From positions 6,826,254-6,890,253 of the forward strand of contig NC_052020.1 of NCBI RefSeq assembly GCF_015832195.1: a DNA stretch of 64,000 nt. The letters run 5' to 3'. The notes beneath the pieces were generated by a model, which saw only the letters and a list, made by a program, of their open reading frames with translations, ran no database searches and was not told the origin of the DNA. The translations under genes and the position numbers were made by a program. Of the stretch, positions 48,311 through 62,709 are shown piece after piece (position 1 is the stretch's first letter; the number at the start of each line of letters is the position of its first letter). This DNA comes from Motacilla alba alba (taxonomy: Eukaryota > Chordata > Aves > Passeriformes > Motacillidae).

Positions 48311-51300
48311 GCCATTTGAGAAAAATACATTTTCATGAGTACATTACCACTATGCCAACACCAACCCATAACATGCTCCTTGGTCCAGCATCCTCCAGTG
48401 GCAACTGGATATGGGGCTGCTTATGGCTTTGGTCTGACACAGAGTGGTGTTTCTGTTCTCAGAAGATACTGTCACTATCCTCCTCTGATTTCACCCACAG
48501 GAACAAAATCATAGATGCGAAAACATATCCTACAAGTAAATAAGTCCATGAGCTTTGAGGAGCAAAACTGACACTTCGTTTGCTCAGCTAGGTTGGGAAT
48601 TAAAAAACCCCATTTTTTCAAGCAGTCTCTGAAGTTAAGCCCCCTCCCTGAAGTTTATTGCATGAGCCAAGAGAGGGAGACCATTCTTTCTAACAATGCC
48701 CTTTCAGCTACTTTGATGCTAAAAATAAAAACTGTTTGATTGCTATCCAAGCAAAGAAGGTGAAAACAGTGATTTCCAGCTTTTCTTAAGCTCTTTGGCT
48801 ATATACATTTGATAAAAACCCAGCAGATGAAGTCAGATGGGTTTTTTTCCTGCTCTTTATGCCTTTAAACTCCCTTTCACTTCTCTGAAGCCTGGACAGT
48901 TAGGATTGAAAATTTCTGCTCATTAATAGACTTGCAGAGCAACAGTACATTTTCAGCAGAGATAATGCGTATTCCTGATAGTTACTGGAGTTTATGGTTA
49001 AGCTAAATTTATTTTGTGGCTGCCAGAAGAGTGCCTGTCTGAGGACAATAGCTAGAATTATTTTCGTAGTGTTGCCAGTCACACGTTCCCCATTTAAGAT
49101 AAGGCTGGGGAATAAATCTCATGGCAGCATTTCACCATTGATTTATAAAGGTGTTTCTCCTTGGGATCTGCTCTTGCAGCACCAGTGACAGGGTTGAAAT
49201 GGAACTTGAAACTCTCCCGAGTTGGTGAAACAATTAAATCAAACTGAACTTTTTTTGTTGTTGGAACTGTTTCTTCTGTTAGGCTTTGAAGAAAGGAATT
49301 TTTTTCAAAGAGAAATGCATTTTCAACTCTGTGGAAGGATGGAGTTCTGAAAACGGAAGCCTTGGGAGCCCTGCATTCAAGCACTGTAGGAGCTGTAAAA
49401 GACTTAAAGGTTCTGCTGAGTCTCACCTCATTGCCCCCTTAGGGGTGAGACTGCCCAGGAGGGGTCATTTCCAAAGACACCCAGTGCTCCTTGGATCCCC
49501 GCATCATCCTCCCTGGCCAGGCCTGCCAGGAGATCACAGCGTGTGAAGATCTGTCCCAGACCTCTGTTCCAAGGACTATTTCCACGGTGTCTGAAATGTC
49601 AGTTTTTCTTTGAGAGTAAAAATGCATTGTTTTCTGTAATGGAAAAAAGAGAAAAATAATCGACAACCCTTCCTGTTTTCCAGGCAGCTCTGTTTTGATA
49701 ATTTCAACTTCTACCAGTTCCATATCCTTTTATTAATATCATCAATGGCACTGATCCTCTGAAAAAGAGCCCATGCTGGTGTAACAGGCAGGGTTTGTGA
49801 TTGCTGACAGGCAAGTTTCAGTTGCTCCAGACTAAAGCTTTTCCTGCCAGACGAGTGCTGGCTGCTGCACTGAGTCTGTGATGGGTCGGTGATGATAAAT
49901 AACTTGTGCTGACTGGGATGGAGGCTATCACAGTTGGTTTTCCTTGTTGTTAAGTAAGAACTTGAACCCGAGTCTCTGGGAGAAAACCACTGTGTATTTA
50001 CTCTGTTACCAAGACCTCTTTTTCAAAATCCGGTGTCAGTGGCAGGAAGTGCGGCCAACGCACTGATTTGTGAGCACATTTCTCATCTCAAAGAGATTAT
50101 GTAGGCCTCTGTAGGTAATATACTGCACCTTAGAAGGAACACTAACATGGAAAAGTATTACAGCATTCCAGAAATATCTAATCGTTGCAGATAAATTTTA
50201 TTTGCCACTTGTGTGCGTTATTATGACAGATTCCTCCTTAAAGCTGAGGATAGTTGAAGTCTACACGGGCCAAACTCAAAGCCTTCAGTGTTTTGCTGCA
50301 CACTTTTGTTACTGGATGTAAAAGTCTTGAAGAAGATGCTCAAACATTAAAGAGGATAAGCAAAGCGTAAATAAAAGGGTGTATTTTGCTAATGAATGAG
50401 GACATTTGGGGTGATTTAGTGAGCATTTTTAAGAGGTTTAGGTTTTAAAGTAAAAAAGAAGTAGTTCTCAAAAATACAGAAGAGAAGTGGTCTTTTGACC
50501 ACCTCACCAAGGTGCTCTGCGTTGGGAAAAGTGGGAAACTTAGGAAAAGTCATCCTCTCTCCATTGACTGTAAAGGAGATATGGAAAGAGGAATCAACAT
50601 GGGGTGGCATTAGACACGTGGTGTCCTCCTCCCTGCTGGCATCTACAGTTCCTTTTTCAGTCTGAGCAGTTCCTTTCTCATACTGCTCACTTCACTTACA
50701 GTCCAACTGGCCTTTGCAAATGAAATGCCCAGGTTATTCAGATGTCCAAGTTATTATCTGTCCTCTTTACCTTGTCCTAGCTTGTTTTCTTCTGGAGACT
50801 CTTTGGAAGGTTAGGGAACTGGTGGGATTAAAACATGCCATGGCATCAGGGAGATGAAATCTCATTGAGAAATCAGCTGTGGTTTTCTAATCCCTCCCTG
50901 TGAGTCTTGCTCTGAGCCAGAGCTTAGGCTGAATTCAGCAATGAGTAGACCACAGACTCAAATTCAGATCAGGAGTTTGAACCCTTCAGTGGTATTGTGG
51001 CTTACTCTCCTAGGAAAAAAAAAGTGGCTCATGTCACTTTGGATGTTCAGGTGGGAAGTGTGGAGTCAAATCATCACACAGATGAGGTACCTGAATATGT
51101 GCTGGCCACCTGCTGAAGGAATAACACCTTCTCTGAGGGTCATCCAGGTCACCTCCAAAATCTTTTATCATGCATGCACTGGACACTCGAGGAAAGAGTA
51201 AAAATGTGTTCTTTTTAGTTTCAGTTTTAAGTTTGTATATGGGTAGGGTGGGGAGATCCTTTCTTATTTCAATAGCAGGAACGGGAAGAAAATGAGATTT

Positions 51301-54300
51301 AGATCAAGTCGATTGTTGCCTTTTTTTTTTTCTTCAGATTTCAGTGCCAAAAAAGCCCAAAAGGTATTAAGAAAAGTTACATGTGAAAAGTTGTAATGTT
51401 CACTTCATTGCAATTCTCATCAGTGGAGCCTACTGATGTAGCATTATCTTTAATGATGTTAGTTTTAACAAAAAAACCCAACCAAAACCAACAACAGCCA
51501 CAACAAGAAGCTGTTCTGAGCCTGAGTTAAAGGCACACATTAAACTGTCCCTGATAATGAGGAAATTATATGGATGGAGAAGTGCTCCAGAGCTCCTGTA
51601 CTAACTCAGGTCTGCTGGGGAGGCCTTGGAGCAATCTAAGTGTGCTCTCTCAGCCTGTGATAACAAACAAGCCTCACAGAGGAAAGCTTAAAAAAAAAAA
51701 ATCAGTCTCTGATGAGAAATGCAAAATCTTGTTGGTTTGGGAGTAAGCAGAGGTGGTGAGACTTTTGAGAATGTTCAGGGAAAGAATATCATATTATAAT
51801 CCGGTTTATATTGTGTTGAAACAGAAAGCAGGAGTTGGACTGTTTCCATGATCAGCTCCAAGCAGTGTCACAGGTCATGACAGGATGGATCAGTTGATTT
51901 CCATTTTCATCCCCAGTTTATATTAAACAACAATTTTTGTCAATCTGTTCATATTTTTCAACTGCTTTGTGAAACCCTGATAGCAAATCTGTTCTGAGTC
52001 TTCCCTCCCACCCCCTGACCCAACCTACTCTGCTTATTCAGGAAATGATCTCTAAAGCTTGAACACTATTTACATTATCAAGATTTACTTATCTTTTCTT
52101 TTTTTCCATTGAAACACTAAGCAGCTCTTACATCAATGTAGGTGTGTTTGAGAATTATGAGAGCCTTCAATTCTCATACCAAACTACACCCACACAAGTC
52201 AATTCCAGTTCCAATGACTAAAGGTCATGTGAATGGCAAAAAGTAACAGGTAAGAACCTAATTTTGCTATTAAGAGTAACTGAATTTGCAGTTGTGGTTT
52301 ATTAGTGAAGGAATTAATGCCACGAGGAGAAAATCCTTTCCCTGCCTTTTGCTGCTGTTTGTTCCCACTGTTCCCGCTATTATTTTTAAGGACAGTTCCA
52401 ATGGAAAAATAGACTTATGATGTGTAAGAACACAGAACTGCCTTTTAACACACCAGTGAGGGAGAGACAGTGGTGGGGTGGGCTAGTTCCTTGCCAGGAG
52501 GTGGGTGGCATTCACTACCCAGCTCCTTCTGCAGGCTTTGCTGAAAGCAAACATTTGAGTGCTGGGAATTGTCGGGTTCCCTGAGGCTGATGGCCCCTGT
52601 TTGTGCATTAAACCTTTCCCAGGGAGACATATTCATATTTCTCAGGTATGACTGAATTCTCACATTAATTTAGTGGTTCTAGTTCTTAGCCCTTTGTCTT
52701 CTTTCAGCCAGATCCTCCCTGGAATAGTGGTCTCTTTGATTTGCTCTTCTCCCATACCATACCTGGTTTTAGTTTGTGCTGCCCACCTGGGCCAATTGTT
52801 AATCTACAGGCTCTGAAGTCCAAAGGGGGGAAGATCCTGCACATCCTCCCCTCAACTTTACCTTTTGTCAGGGTGCAAAAGGTAGGGACAACATGAAAAT
52901 ATCCTCCAGCAATTCAGGAGCAAACCCAGTGCTTATGGGGACTCTGTGTTAAGGGACTTGGCTAGTCTTGCAAATTACTTTTAGGAGAGTGAGTTTGAAG
53001 AATAGGAAGAAAATCCCAAGTGTGGGCATACTTCTGTAACAAAACCCTCTCTCTCTGGAATCACCTCTTGACAAGACAGAACCTTTGATTCAGATAATGA
53101 AAGACCTGTAAACACTTTTGAAATTTTCTTCAGTATATCAAGACTCTTGCTTTCTTTGGTCTCTGTACACTGAAGGGAAGGGTCAGTGGCATTTGCTGGA
53201 AATAGCGAATCAGTGTTTCTGTGTTTCCAGCAAAGTGATCTCTGGAGCTCCCAGTCAGTGGTGCTTCATTTCTCTTTAAATTACAGCCACCAGACCTCAT
53301 TTTTCCTTTCTAGAATAAGGTAGGACTTGATGTGAAGAGGAACATATATATTTATCTGGACAGAATGAAGTTATGGTGTGGCTCATCCTTGTTGTTTGTG
53401 GCTGCTACGAAGCTCAGAGGTCAGGGGGTGTTTTTTGTTTGTTTTTTTTTCCTGTCACAAACTCACAGCAGGTCAAGCTGGGTATTTAGGGTAATTGTGA
53501 GCAGGTCAGTGTCATCTAAGCAAATGGACAGAGCTTGTTTGACATGTGGTTTTCTCAGTTGCTTCCTGCTCTATCTGTCCCTCCTTTTCAATTTGTGCTG
53601 TTGAGACATGTGTAAGTATATTGACATATTAAGTATATTTAATGCTGTTACAAAAATTGCCTAAATCTGTCTCTGATTCTATTAAATGCAAAAGGTTTTC
53701 ATGACAGGGGGGCTGAACATTCAGACTGGCAATGTCAGGAAAGTACCTAAGGGACATCAGGATAAAGAGGGGTGGCAGAGAGAAACTGGGAAAAAAGAAC
53801 AGGGAATGGGAAAGGATTCTTCTACCATGATTTGGCTGGAGCAAATTTTATAGTGCATTTTGCAGCCAGTGGGGGTTTTAACAAAGGGGCAAACCTAAAG
53901 TAAGTGCCACTGTAAGTGCAAGGTTACATAAAGCCTGATGAACTCACAGTGAGATCTGAAGTTAGCCTTCCATCTGAATTTGGACCATGGTTTATTTTTT
54001 AGGATCTACGGGATCTCTCTTTGTGTTTGATGGATTTTGCTGTCCTGCAGCAGCAGAAAGCTTTCAGGTCCCGTTTGCAGCCATTCCAAAGAGTATTTTC
54101 TGTGCACAACTGTGTCTTGTTGTACCTAAACAACATCTTATTTGGAACACTTGGATGCAAAGCTTCCAGCACAGTTCTCAGCCTCCTGCCATGTTTATCT
54201 ACACTTCCTTGGTGGTCTGGTCTGTGCTGGAGGCATGGAAACTGATAGCTCCCAAAAGGCTGCCAAATCCACTGCCCTGATCTCTGCTGGTGTGGTGCTA

Positions 54301-57300
54301 CCAGCAATTACAGTTCTGTCCTAAGGCCCCTGTGCTCTAGGGACACGAAGGTGAAGTTGTTGTTTTGAAAGAAAATAAAATCAACTGAATCTTTGGTTGG
54401 TGCAGACATATAAAGCTGCCTTCAGTGGACTAATCAGCAGCACTAGTAAATAATAATATGATTACTACTTAAACAAGGCCTGATTATACTTTCCTAGGGA
54501 AAAGCAATTCTTTACACTTCAAAATTAAGTGGATTAAGGCCTACAATTTTTCTTATGTAGGACACCAGGATGAAAGATCACCCTTCTGGTCTGGAAGTGT
54601 CTTTCATCACTTTACCCTTCACAGACCTGACTGGTTCTGTGGCTCATGCTTTGAGAACATGTGAGGGTCGGGATGTGTGCAGCAAATGGATCTCCAGGAA
54701 CACCATGGCTGACAACTTTTTGTCAATGTCCTGGCAAGAATTTGAGTGCCAGGATAGCAACTGCAGATGAGGATCTAACTGATCACTGTGCTAGGAATTT
54801 CCCTTCAATGCTCATCAAATTTCTAGATTTTAGCTCCCCTGGCAAAATTGCCTGATGCCTTCCAGCTATACTCCAGAAAGTCCAGAAGTGGGAAGGTCAC
54901 CTTTCTTGGGACTCTTGTGGTGTCTGAAGGAATGCAGTGATTCAGAAACTCTGTTTGCTTAATAATTCATGAGACTTCTTACTTTTCCTGTTAGCCTTTA
55001 AACAGTGGGAAGAGCCATGGCAAAATAATTAAGATTAAAAGGCACGGTTTCCTCTTCAGATGAAAGTAGCATTCACTTTGAAATGCTTGGTGGTGACTTT
55101 GATTCATGTCTTAGATGGACCTTTGTCTGCCAGAAGCTGCTACCTTTGCACAGCTCCAGAAAAATTGCTGGAATACACTGTGGGGCCAGGAAGAAAGGGG
55201 AGTTCAAATGTGGACCAAAGGAGAGTGATAAATCTAAAATAAAGCCACTGATCCAGGCAGACTTCCACGTAAGACAGCAGATTTAATGCTGTTTACTGGT
55301 ATAATTTTTCAGAGCTCCAGTTAAATGCAAAACAAATCACAGATATGTTAAAATTTTACTGTGTGGGCTGGACTGTTGTTTTCAATGAGCAGTGGTAAAG
55401 CCCCTGCTGTGGTTTCAGCATGGTTAAAAGTCCTATTTTGCTGTTCTCAGTGATTAGAAAAATAGCACGTTTCATACGCTTTGGAGTTATGTGAATGCCT
55501 CTGTTTTAAATCATGAACGAGAAAATTGTTAACAATAGGTTAATTTTCTGTTTGTTGCTCAGATGGGATGTTTTAGTCCCTAAAATTGAACGCTAGCGTA
55601 AATCACTGCCTCTGCAGCATCGCTGCGTTTGCTTTCAGATGGATTTATGGAAAGATTTGATTTCCCTTTTCTTTAATCTTATATTGGCTTATAATGGAGC
55701 CCACACCAGAGCCTTGTAGTGAACCAGGGGAATATAGCTGTCTTCTAGCTCATGCCTCAGCAGCTGCGAGGTACTGGCACACAGCAGAGGAGCTTTGTGT
55801 CTTGGGTTTTTGGATTTCGTTCAATTGGTTCCACTTTGCATATTTATTCATAGCAAAGCACCATTAGCTCAAGACTAATAATTGGGATGGCGTGGAGAAC
55901 ACTGTATAAAGAAATGCAGGCCACTTGGCTCTCCAGAAGCCTGACTTGGTGAGGATTTGACTGATTCTTTACGTCAGGAGCTCTGTGAAGCCTCTGAATA
56001 ACGTATTAATGCACGTTGCTGCTTTTCTCATCCTCTCATTTAACATATTTCAGTTCAGTAGGGTGTTCCTTGAATTATACTCATGCAGCTTAAAACCAAG
56101 CCCACAAGCTAGGTAGGAAGCCATTTATTAAAGTTATCTTTAATAAAAAAAACCAAAAAAACCAAAAAACTAGAAAAAATTAACATTCCTGAATGCTGGT
56201 AAAGAGCAAATCAAATGTCTTAATCAATTTCAAAGACTTAAGCTGGCACTTTTATATCTTCTATATATTTACTTGTAAATGAAAATTGAATATCAGCATA
56301 AATATGTTTCATTTTACATACACCTCCATTCAAGCTGCTTTGAGTTGGTAGGAGCCTTTTTCTTCAGAGATGAATCACTTTGTTGAAACAATCTTACCTG
56401 TCTTCCTACCAAGCCCTTTGGGCTTTTCAGATGGAGAGCATGCTGCAATGGGAATCTTACAGAGAAAGAAAAATATTGTGGTTCAGGGTTTTCTTGTTTG
56501 TTAGTGATTCTGGCACCTGGAAAGCATGGCTGTATCAGAAGCTGATTGGATTGAGAGGGTCATGAGTCAAATGTCCCAGCAAAGGTCAACATTGTAATAC
56601 TATGAGCGAACTACCCCTGATTCTGGAGGGACATTAAGATGCAGATTCATTTTTACCAAAGTTTGCGTCTGGATGTCCAATTGTTAGACCTTTGTTTGTT
56701 GAACCTCTATCTGAATGGCAGAAAACAGCAGCAAAAGAAGCCATCCCGGGAGCCAGCTTTGTTCCACGGGGCTTCAGGAAGGGGTACAAAGTTTTTTAAA
56801 GATGTAGCTTGTATTCTCTGCCTGCTAAAGCTCCGAATCCTGGGGATTTTATCATGTGCTGTGATGGCAGAGACCCACTTATAGAACAACACTGAAACCA
56901 TTGCAGGTCAAAAGATGAAAGAAATGTTGTGAGAGCCACTGACTGATTAAGCATTCTGTCATCAATAATGGATTTTGAGGAAGTGGGACAGTAAATATGT
57001 CTGGGAGAAGGAAAAATTAACTCGGGACTGAACCTGTACTTCAGACTGAGCTACACTCGTAAAGCAAAGAATACTGTGCTGTACTCCTGGTTTTTAATTT
57101 ATGTGTGTAGATAGGAAGAAGTTGCTTCTGTTTCCACTTGGAAAGTGGACATTAGACTCTTAATGCACTTTCTGAGTTGAAGTCAAATAAGTGAAAAGTG
57201 CCAAGCTAGCAAATAGACCTCTATTACGTCAATTAAGTTGTGGCTATTTATTTTAGAGCTAGATTTTGGCTAGAGTATTGTGCTGAATATATTGCATTAT

Positions 57301-58784
57301 GGAACAATTTGACTGTGCTTTAGATTACTGCTCTGCAGTATGTGGGGAAGCCATTAATATATAAATATATGAATACATTAGAAGTACAAACCCACATGTG
57401 GTTCAGTTGCATCCCAGGAAGGTTCCACACTGCAGTAGTCCATGGAATGCCAAATGGGTCTGCAGGCAGCGCAGCCAAAGCCTTCTTTCTGTCCCGTGCT
57501 AAGCTCTCACAGTGAAAGTGAGTTTTGTGCTATTGGAAAACACTTTTGAGTGGTGTGGCTTTACATCAGGTCTGTCAGTGAAATAAGTCCCTTCAGCAAA
57601 AATAGTGTTGTGTGAGCATAGCCCTATTTTTGTCCTTATGGAAAAACTAAACTAAAAAATGGCACCACTGAATGATCAGTGCTGTAACAGCAAAGGCTCC
57701 CACAGTTAACCTGGTCTCAGTCGAATCTTTGGTGATGTTAAAAATCACAGTGGAATGGACCTGTGGGTACCTTTCAGCATTTTTCTGGGTAGAGAGGTAA
57801 GTGAAGCAGATTTCCCACCCAGCCTCATTTAAAGCATGTGGGATATCAGTATCCATATGGAATGCTTCATGATTAATCATCGTGGAGATTTGTCTCTGTG
57901 GAAGATGTTTCGTTCAGCCCAGGACTGAAAAACAAAGGATATGTTACTGCCACACTAATGAAAAACACAGACAATCTGCTGTTCATATGTGCCAATTGTT
58001 GCTGCAGCCATAAATGCACTTAGAGATGAGAAAAATAATTGCAAGCAACAATTCTGCACAAAGCTCACAGGAATATGGGCTCTTTAGGGGGATGCTTTCA
58101 AGTGCATAAAAAGCCATTCACAAACTTAATTCTTGTTCCTCAGTTCTTCTTTGTGCTTGCTGTCGGTCAGTCCATCAGACCACAACACCTCAATCAAAAA
58201 AGTGCCAAGCAGAAAACTAAATTGCAGTCAGGGGGGTGAGAAAGGTCAAGGGAAATTTCAAATTTTAGGTAGTTTTGTGTATAGGACAGCACAAGCACAA
58301 AACCTGACCAGAAATCCAGAGAACCTTCTAAGGATGACCATGACAGGTAGAACTGTGCACAAATTGGCAATCCAGTCAGCTTCTGAATGTTTTTAAGTAA
58401 CAAAAAAGTGTAAGTACTGCCACTACAAACTGTTTCTATAGAAATGGTCACTTTCTGTGGGCTGAATAATGTGCTCCCTGTGGGTAGATGATACCTTTGA
58501 ATAGATCTGGTTTTGCTCACCAAGTTCCAAAAGGTATTTTATAATATTTTTGGTAAATAAGATTGGTTACTGGTAAATATTCAGGCTGTTGCCCATCTGA
58601 GGTTCAGATCCTTGCAGTATGAATAGACAGATACTTCTGCAGCCACAATCATCATAAGAATTGCACTGTTCCCTTTCTCCTGCAGTTTGAAGAGGTTTCT
58701 CCTCACTCGTTGTCCCAAACTGCGTGGGCTGTGGCCCTGGAGCGTTGGAGAGTTTCCACCGTGTCGTTCTGCAAGCCCATACTC
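48311..58784. other. Non-coding unique sequence, no gene seen
   Basis: No frame exceeds 110 codons and no product is recognised. An ATG-poor, complex stretch at 49900..50035 includes 'aacttgaacccgagtctctg', which faintly recalls a minus-strand tRNA-SINE, but it is too short to call. A-rich tracts with CCAA units lie at about 51463..51500 and 56146..56180, and short homopolymers at 51324 and 51690. A candidate regulatory block is listed at 55815..56055. Confidence 0.5.
55815..56055. promoter_or_regulatory. Candidate conserved non-coding element
   Basis: This repeat-free segment has ttgcatatttattcat, an adjacent gcaccattagctc, gactaataattggg, and gaataacgtattaatgcacg. TTGCATATTTATTCAT resembles an octamer or Pou-type site next to a Fox-like word. 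The texture suggests an enhancer, but nothing here proves it. Confidence 0.28.
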
Positions 58785-59375
58785 CACCCATGTGCAGTGC
58801 TGGCCCCTCTGCTGCAAAAGAAACAAACCCCAGAACTACAAAAGGCCCTGGAAAGGGCAGAAAGAATGACCAAAGGTCTGAGCAAGGAGTGACTGCACCT
58901 CCTGGGATGCTTCAGTTCGGAACATAAGGGAGTAAGGTGGGATCTGATAGAAGTCTACAAACCTCTAGAGGCGTGGGTGGGTGGGTACCAGTTGCCATCT
59001 CTTAGGGTGCAAGAAATAAGGGCTATCAAATGATCTTGGCAGGAATCATGTTCAAAACAGAGAAGAGTAACTTCCTGAAGTAGACTTCCTGCCAACAGAT
59101 GCTTTGGATGCAAAAAGTGCCTGCATGGCTCTAAGGGGAGACAAGGCAAATACTGGAAGGGACAGCTCTGATGGGTGTTCCTAAGAGGCCACACCAAGCT
59201 CAGGAAACATTTGAGCATAAAATAATTCCAGGACTGGGAATGTGCTCAAAGAGAGTGTCATATACATTCGCCCCTGTTCTTAACTTAGACATGAGGTTAG
59301 CTTATGGCCATTGTTGAAGACAGGATGCTGGGCCAGATGGCCATTCCTGTATCTGCTATAGATAGGTCTTGCCAA
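58785..59375 (+). mobile_element. Older CR1 LINE 3' region, plus orientation, 5'-truncated
   Basis: In the sense direction the order of blocks matches the end of ORF2 and the 3' UTR of an old amniote CR1: 'gtgcagtgctggcccctctg', 'aactacaaaaggccctgg', 'gggcagaaagaatgaccaaa', 'gggatctgatagaagtctac', 'ggacagctctgatgg' (where CR1 has a 'ggacaggtccataaatggc' segment), then 'gttgaagacaggatgctggg' and 'ccagatggccattcc' close to the 3' terminus. Stops and indels remove any coding ability. Divergence is higher than in the copy at 30.7 kb, so this is the older insertion. The 5' edge is approximate. Confidence 0.88.
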
Positions 59376-62300
59376 GATATTTTAACACTTGGTATACAAG
59401 ATGTTGATGGTTTGGGGTTTTTTTCTTACTTGGTCAGACTTTCAGGTCCCAGATTCAGTCCAGACACCATTCAGATCATCTTCCTCGTGGTATCTGGAGA
59501 ATTAATGCTGTCGATTTTAGTATGATTGGAACAAGACTTTTGAAACAGAAATTCAGAAGGCTTCAGTCTATTTTCCACCCTCCAAGTATTATTATGGAAA
59601 TGACAGCATCTTCCTTTGTTTCCATCTGTTATTTCTGTGGCAGTAAGTCCCCAAATATGCTGTAAAGAACTGTGGACTTGCTGTATTGGCTATTATCCAC
59701 ACACTGCTCTGCTACTCATCCCCAAACATACCTCTTCAACTATGTTTCTCTGAATGTACAAGCCTCAGTTTCCAAGCCAAATTTCATTTGGTTATTTTAT
59801 CACAAGTGCTAACCACCAGTTTTGGTTGTTGGTTTTTCTGGGATGTTTCAGCCTTCCCCAAAAGCCAGAGAACACCGCCATTGGGACCCTTACTGGCAAA
59901 CTTTTGATCCACGATATGTGTGGTACAAGAACAGTGCAAGTCTGTCATCTTTGTCTTTGGTAGAATGCAAGGCAAGTACATAAAATACTTCCTTATTATA
60001 ATGCTTAGTAGTAAGTGTTGCTATTAAGTCATCAGCTAATTTCTGATTCTGTGAAAGAAGCATGTTTTGGGCAGAAATTTTCCAGACCTAGGTTTGTTAC
60101 AAAGTAAATTGTTTGCTGAATAAAAAGCTTTTAAGCAGACAGACAGCTGAAAGGCCTGAAATTCAACAGTTGCAGTTTGCATGGAAATTGTCTTTATTGT
60201 GGAGTTGTCTATAGGTTTTTTGTTTTTGCCTTCATTTTCAGTTGTCTCCTTTGCTTTGCCACAGCCATCTTGTTTAGTCTTTGCCATTAGAAAACAATCA
60301 GAGAACCAGTGTTGCCAAGTACAAATGCATCTCATTTTTAAAGTTCAGCTGGGGTTTTTTCCCTTATGTGATGAATTTTACATGGAGACTGCTGCATGAT
60401 ACCTTTCAAATTTGGCCAACTCTGCCAAATCTAGCGAAAGGAGCGTTTTGGCCAGATGTTATTGTTGCTGCCATTGTGAGTTCCAGCATTGGAAGACCTT
60501 CTGAGCTAAACCAGCACAATTTTCTGCCTCCATGTATAAGGAGCTGACTGGCATAAAAGAGAAACCTTGCATTTGTCTAGGTGCACAGCAGAAAGAAGCA
60601 GGTGCACGTACAACAATGCAGAGACTGTATAGGAGAGGTGCAGCTTCTCTAGGATTTTCAATATTGTCTAAAAAGCCCTCCAAGCACAGCTGCAAAATAG
60701 CTGCAAACTAGATTGTGATAAGGAGTAGAAGAGATTTAGCAGATTATCAGAAACCAAAAAGGAGAAGTCAGCTCTGTGTGAAAAACTCAGCAGGGCTGAG
60801 CAGCCAAAGGAAGGTGGAGGTGAGTACAGAGGTGTAAAGAACTGATCAAGAAGTGTCATTGTCAGCTTGAAGGCCAAAGGTTTGGGAGGTGAAAATTAGT
60901 CACATTTTTAGGTATTCTAATTCCCTATCAAGACATGATGCTGGGACTTAGTCGAACAAGCTTAGTTGAAATAACTCCTGTCTTAAGCCATCCTATAAAA
61001 CAGGCTTCTGGAATGGCTTCTGAAGTTGATTAACTTTGTTCTTCCACCTAGTTTGCTTTTCATGAATGTTCTGGTTTCACTCAGGGCTGGAAATGAGACT
61101 TGTCAGGAAGTCAACGGGAATTTTGTGGCGCACGAGGAAACTCAAGAGCTTGCCAATGGAAACCTTTGTCTGGTGAGATTTTGCTCAAAAAAGCGTGTCC
61201 ATGCAAATTCAAGTGATGGGCTGGGCAAGTCAAACTCCTCATTCATTTTGTGAGGCACCGGTGAAGCTGTACGTGACAGGACAACCTGGGCACGACACAG
61301 GGGGAGATTGCAATCAGACTGCATTGTCACGAGCTGGCTGGGAGACAAGCAGCGCTTCCAACCTTTGCATCCCTCGTTTGACAGCAATCTGTGGAGTTTT
61401 TAGTTGGCAAGGTGGATCAAGACATTGCAGATTATATTTTTAACAATGTGCGTGTGCATTTTGGGGAGCTCCGTTCTCTCTTCCTACCTCCTGAAGGCCA
61501 CAGCAATATTTGTGTTGCCACTATTTTTTAAGCTGGCAAGACATGCTTATTCTTTATTGCCAAACTGGTGAAATTTCTTCCAAAGGAAAAGATATGGAGG
61601 GATTATTTTGGTTTTCAAAGCTTCTGCTAAAATTATTTTTTCCTTCTCTGTGCATCTTTTGTACTCAAAAACAAAATGATTGGATTCAAAAGAAAATGTG
61701 CTAAGAAGTCAGAGCCTTTTTTTGCAGCATTTGTAAGTGAAAGTGCAATCCAGCTGTTGGCAAACCATAAGCTCATTGTTTTGGCAACGCTGTTTCATTT
61801 ACTTTTTTTTTTTCCTGTTATACTAACTTGTTTGCTCAGGTATTGGAATTCAGAGTTTTTCCTTCTTTTTAGAAATTCACACCCTTTCTGGCAAGGTTTG
61901 AGCTGTTTTTATTGCTTACAATTATACCTACAGGTGAAATAAATACTTTCCCACGGATGCCCTGGAATCCGGTATGGTTATAAGCTGATGTAGCTGGAAG
62001 AGCTGAGTTGTACAACGAGTATTTCTACTGCTCTGTCTTTTCCTTCTGACACTTCTTAAAGACACAGGGCTTGAATCTGTTCTTGCTCTTGAGTTATTGA
62101 GGCAGTTCTTTGTAAAGGTGTCAGGGTCTCCTCCACGCAAAGGTGGTGTGGATGGGAACAGATCCAAGTGACTTGGAGATAATATACCTGTGAGGAAAAC
62201 CTAAGGTGCCTTTGCAACATAAATATTCCTGTGGCCTTCAGAGCACAACTGAACAGAGCTCTACACTGTGCACACAAAAAAAATGGCATTGGAAGGACAT

Positions 62301-62709
62301 TTTGGTGTCACAAAGAAAAGCACAGAAAAGTTAGGAAATGCCCTAATTAAAGCTGCCTGTGTAATTCATTATGATTCATTTTTTAATTATCTGATCCCAT
62401 ACTATTTTTTCCGCAGACGCCTCTTACCTCTGTGCACAGGATGTTCAGAGGCCTCTTAATGAGCAGCTATTCAGCAGTTTGTTTCATCTTCATTGTTTCA
62501 TGTGTGGCCCAAGGCCTTATTTACTGTGTGCTATTAAATCCTGTTTTGAGGGCTAAATCCATAAAAAGGCTTTGGCCTGGTGACCTTGTGTGCTGAAGGA
62601 TCTGACTTCTCAGCCCCCTGCTGCCTGGTGTTGAGAGGTAGAGTTTATGGCCCAGGTGTGCTCTTGCAGCTGCGGCAGAGTGGGGCCAGCTCTCCAGCCT
62701 GGCTCCATG
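59376..62709. other. Non-coding unique sequence, no gene seen
   Basis: No frame exceeds 99 codons and no protein is recognised. A poly-T stretch lies at about 61804..61813. No mobile element was seen between the CR1 end and the minisatellite. Confidence 0.55.

Noticed and set aside
49900..50035. Possible minus-strand tRNA-SINE or tRNA (aacttgaacccgagtctctg)
   Set aside because: Only one short block fits; there is no cloverleaf and no second promoter box at the right distance.
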